Positions 62,647-64,000 of a stretch of DNA of 64,000 nt are shown here, one piece after another. Under the pieces are notes generated by a model that had not been told where the DNA came from, did not search any database, and saw only the letters and a program-made list of their open reading frames with translations. Made by a program: the position numbers and the translations under genes. Source of the DNA: Callaeas wilsoni (Eukaryota > Chordata > Aves > Passeriformes > Callaeidae); assembly GCA_013398955.1 (NCBI GenBank), contig VWPU01003241.1:172710-236709 (forward strand), written 5' to 3'. The first letter of the stretch is position 1. The number at the start of each line of letters is the position of its first letter.

Positions 62647-62982
62647 GTGCTCTTTTACCTCTGGCACACACCCTGCACTGGCACTGCTGCCTTTTTTTGG
62701 TTCTTCCCAGGAGGCTCCCCTTCAAAGAGCTGTCCAGCCATAAGCTCTTGCCTGAGGTTGGGAAGATGACCAGACAAAATATTTTAAGGTGAACCCTTGG
62801 GCAGCGGATGGTGGTTCTGAGCTCTGGAGTTGTCAGGGGTCACCTCCAATGGAAAGGTGAGTGAGTGTGTGGTAGTGTGAGAGTGAAGATCATCGAGGGG
62901 GCTCAGGCTTTGGGTGCTGGGCATCCTAGGTCAGGGCTGGGTGCCTGGGAGGGGAGAGGACCTCAGGCAGAAGCTGCAGAAT

Positions 62983-63055
62983 TGGGAATTAGCTCAAGTG
63001 GTAGAGCGCTTGCTTAGCATGTGAGAGGTAGCGGGATCGATGCCTGCATTCTCCA
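62983..63055 (+). tRNA. tRNA-Ala (anticodon AGC), first pair mismatched
   Basis: A 73-nt cloverleaf with anticodon AGC at 63016-63018. The A box is TAGCTCAAGTGG and the B box GGATCGATGCC. The G3-U70 pair that identifies alanine tRNAs is present. The acceptor reads TGGGAAT against ATTCTCC, so position 1 is T facing C72 where G1-C72 is expected. The anticodon and T stems each carry an extra G-U wobble compared with the usual vertebrate gene. A TTTT terminator is at 63060-63063. It is either a slightly diverged gene or an early pseudogene. Confidence 0.85.
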
Positions 63056-64000
63056 ATGCTTTTCATTCCCCTTGCCTGGACATGGGGCCCTTTGTCAGGG
63101 ATCCATCTGTTCTCTGGGGGCTGCGGGAAGATTTATGGTATGTCCTGGATTTGCAGAGGACGATGACATCCAGTGTTGTATCAAAGGTACTATGGGCAGT
63201 TTGACAGAAGAATTGATCTTCTCCCTCTTTGCTTAACAGTTCTCAACAGAAAAGGACATCAGTGGAATAGAGCAACCTCAGTGGAGGGCCATGAAAAATC
63301 TCAAGGAATTCTCTCTGAAGACAGAATGAGGAGAATGGGTACTTTCAGTTTGCAGAAAGAGAGATTCAGAGGACTTGCACATGACGTTCCAGCACTCTGT
63401 TACAGAACAGAAAAATGGCTATCATTTTGGGGTTTTTATGCTTGAGCAGAGGGCTGAAGACAGCACAGTGTAAGGGAATCAAGGGAAAATGCAGCATGAC
63501 ATGGATAAACTCTGTGGCTGTAGGGGTTTGAGGAGCTCTTCTTTTGTTTTGTTGGGTTATTTTTTCTTTCTTGAGGAATTTTCCCCATAGGTGTGGCTAA
63601 TGGGCCATAACGACTGGACACTTCACAGACAAAGGGGGTTGTCAGCTCAGGGGAGAGGGCCGGTGGCCCCTTTCTCGTTACCTGGGAGTGCCCAGGTGGG
63701 GGGAAAATACCGGGACACGGGAGATGGCAGGGCAGGGGGGACAACCCTGTCTCTCTGGCTCAGGCACTCTCTCGCTCTCGACTGGGGAAGAGGAACGAGG
63801 AGGCCGAGGCTGTTTGGAGAGGAGTTTTTCGGCTGTCGTTGTGGACCAGCCTGGTCCTGCTTCCTTTGCCGCGGGGTGAGCCCCTGCTCGTAAGAGCGGC
63901 CCTTCAGACTGAGACCTTATTAACACCCACCTCACTAAGGGAAGGACCGTCTTACTATCTGCCTGGGTGCGCTGACCCTCTCCTCTCCGTTGGAGCTCCC
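63056..64000. other. Right end of window, GC-rich towards the edge
   Basis: From about 63.6 kb the sequence becomes GC- and CpG-richer. Overlapping open frames on both strands have no recognised motif. It might approach a DNAJC5B promoter, but no exon is identifiable. Confidence 0.4.

Noticed and set aside
63560..63935. GC-rich end as a DNAJC5B promoter with first exon
   Set aside because: No frame there matches the DNAJC5B N-terminus and no fitting donor is visible.

Overview
This is vertebrate nuclear DNA, almost certainly from a bird. The evidence is two split genes with consensus splice sites, AT-rich non-coding DNA with microsatellites, and at least nine CR1 LINE pieces, several ending in the ATTCTATGA-type tail typical of avian CR1. 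There is no bacterial-style gene packing, and most open frames are chance. I cannot name the species.

Two protein genes lie on the minus strand. Right to left they are DNAJC5B (cysteine-string protein beta; three coding exons at 59036-59249, 54628-54802 and 48904-48998, with the start exon not found in the window) and TRIM55 (MuRF2, a striated-muscle RING E3 ligase; nine coding exons from 24631 down to 5038). All phases across the nine TRIM55 exons agree and give a 519-residue protein. The order DNAJC5B then TRIM55, both in the same direction, matches the human 8q13 arrangement as I recall it.

The most unusual part is a tRNA locus between and beside these genes. It has six tRNA genes that look intact: Arg-ACG at 38034 (+) and 43553 (-); Tyr-GTA with 18-nt introns at 41613 (-) and 43873 (+); Tyr-GTA with a 16-nt intron at 62558 (+); Ala-AGC at 62983 (+). 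I also read five decayed tRNA copies by eye: Tyr-like at about 30.57 and 32.64 kb, Ala-like at 39.44 kb, Arg-like at 40.16 and 41.86 kb. The 41.6-44.0 kb segment is GC- and CpG-rich and holds two mirror-image Tyr/Arg pairs, with CR1 pieces between them, consistent with an inverted duplication.

Layout: 1-5037 TRIM55 3' flank; 5038-24631 TRIM55; about 24.73-24.9 kb candidate TRIM55 promoter; 24.9-48.9 kb intergenic DNA with the main tRNA locus; 48.9-59.25 kb DNAJC5B exons and introns; 59.25-64 kb probable DNAJC5B 5' intron with a CR1 and the Tyr/Ala tRNA pair on the opposite strand. The protein genes are not functionally linked: TRIM55 works at the sarcomere and microtubules, and DNAJC5B is a membrane-anchored Hsp70 co-chaperone. 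I found no undescribed protein system. The best second-look target is tRNA birth, inversion and decay.
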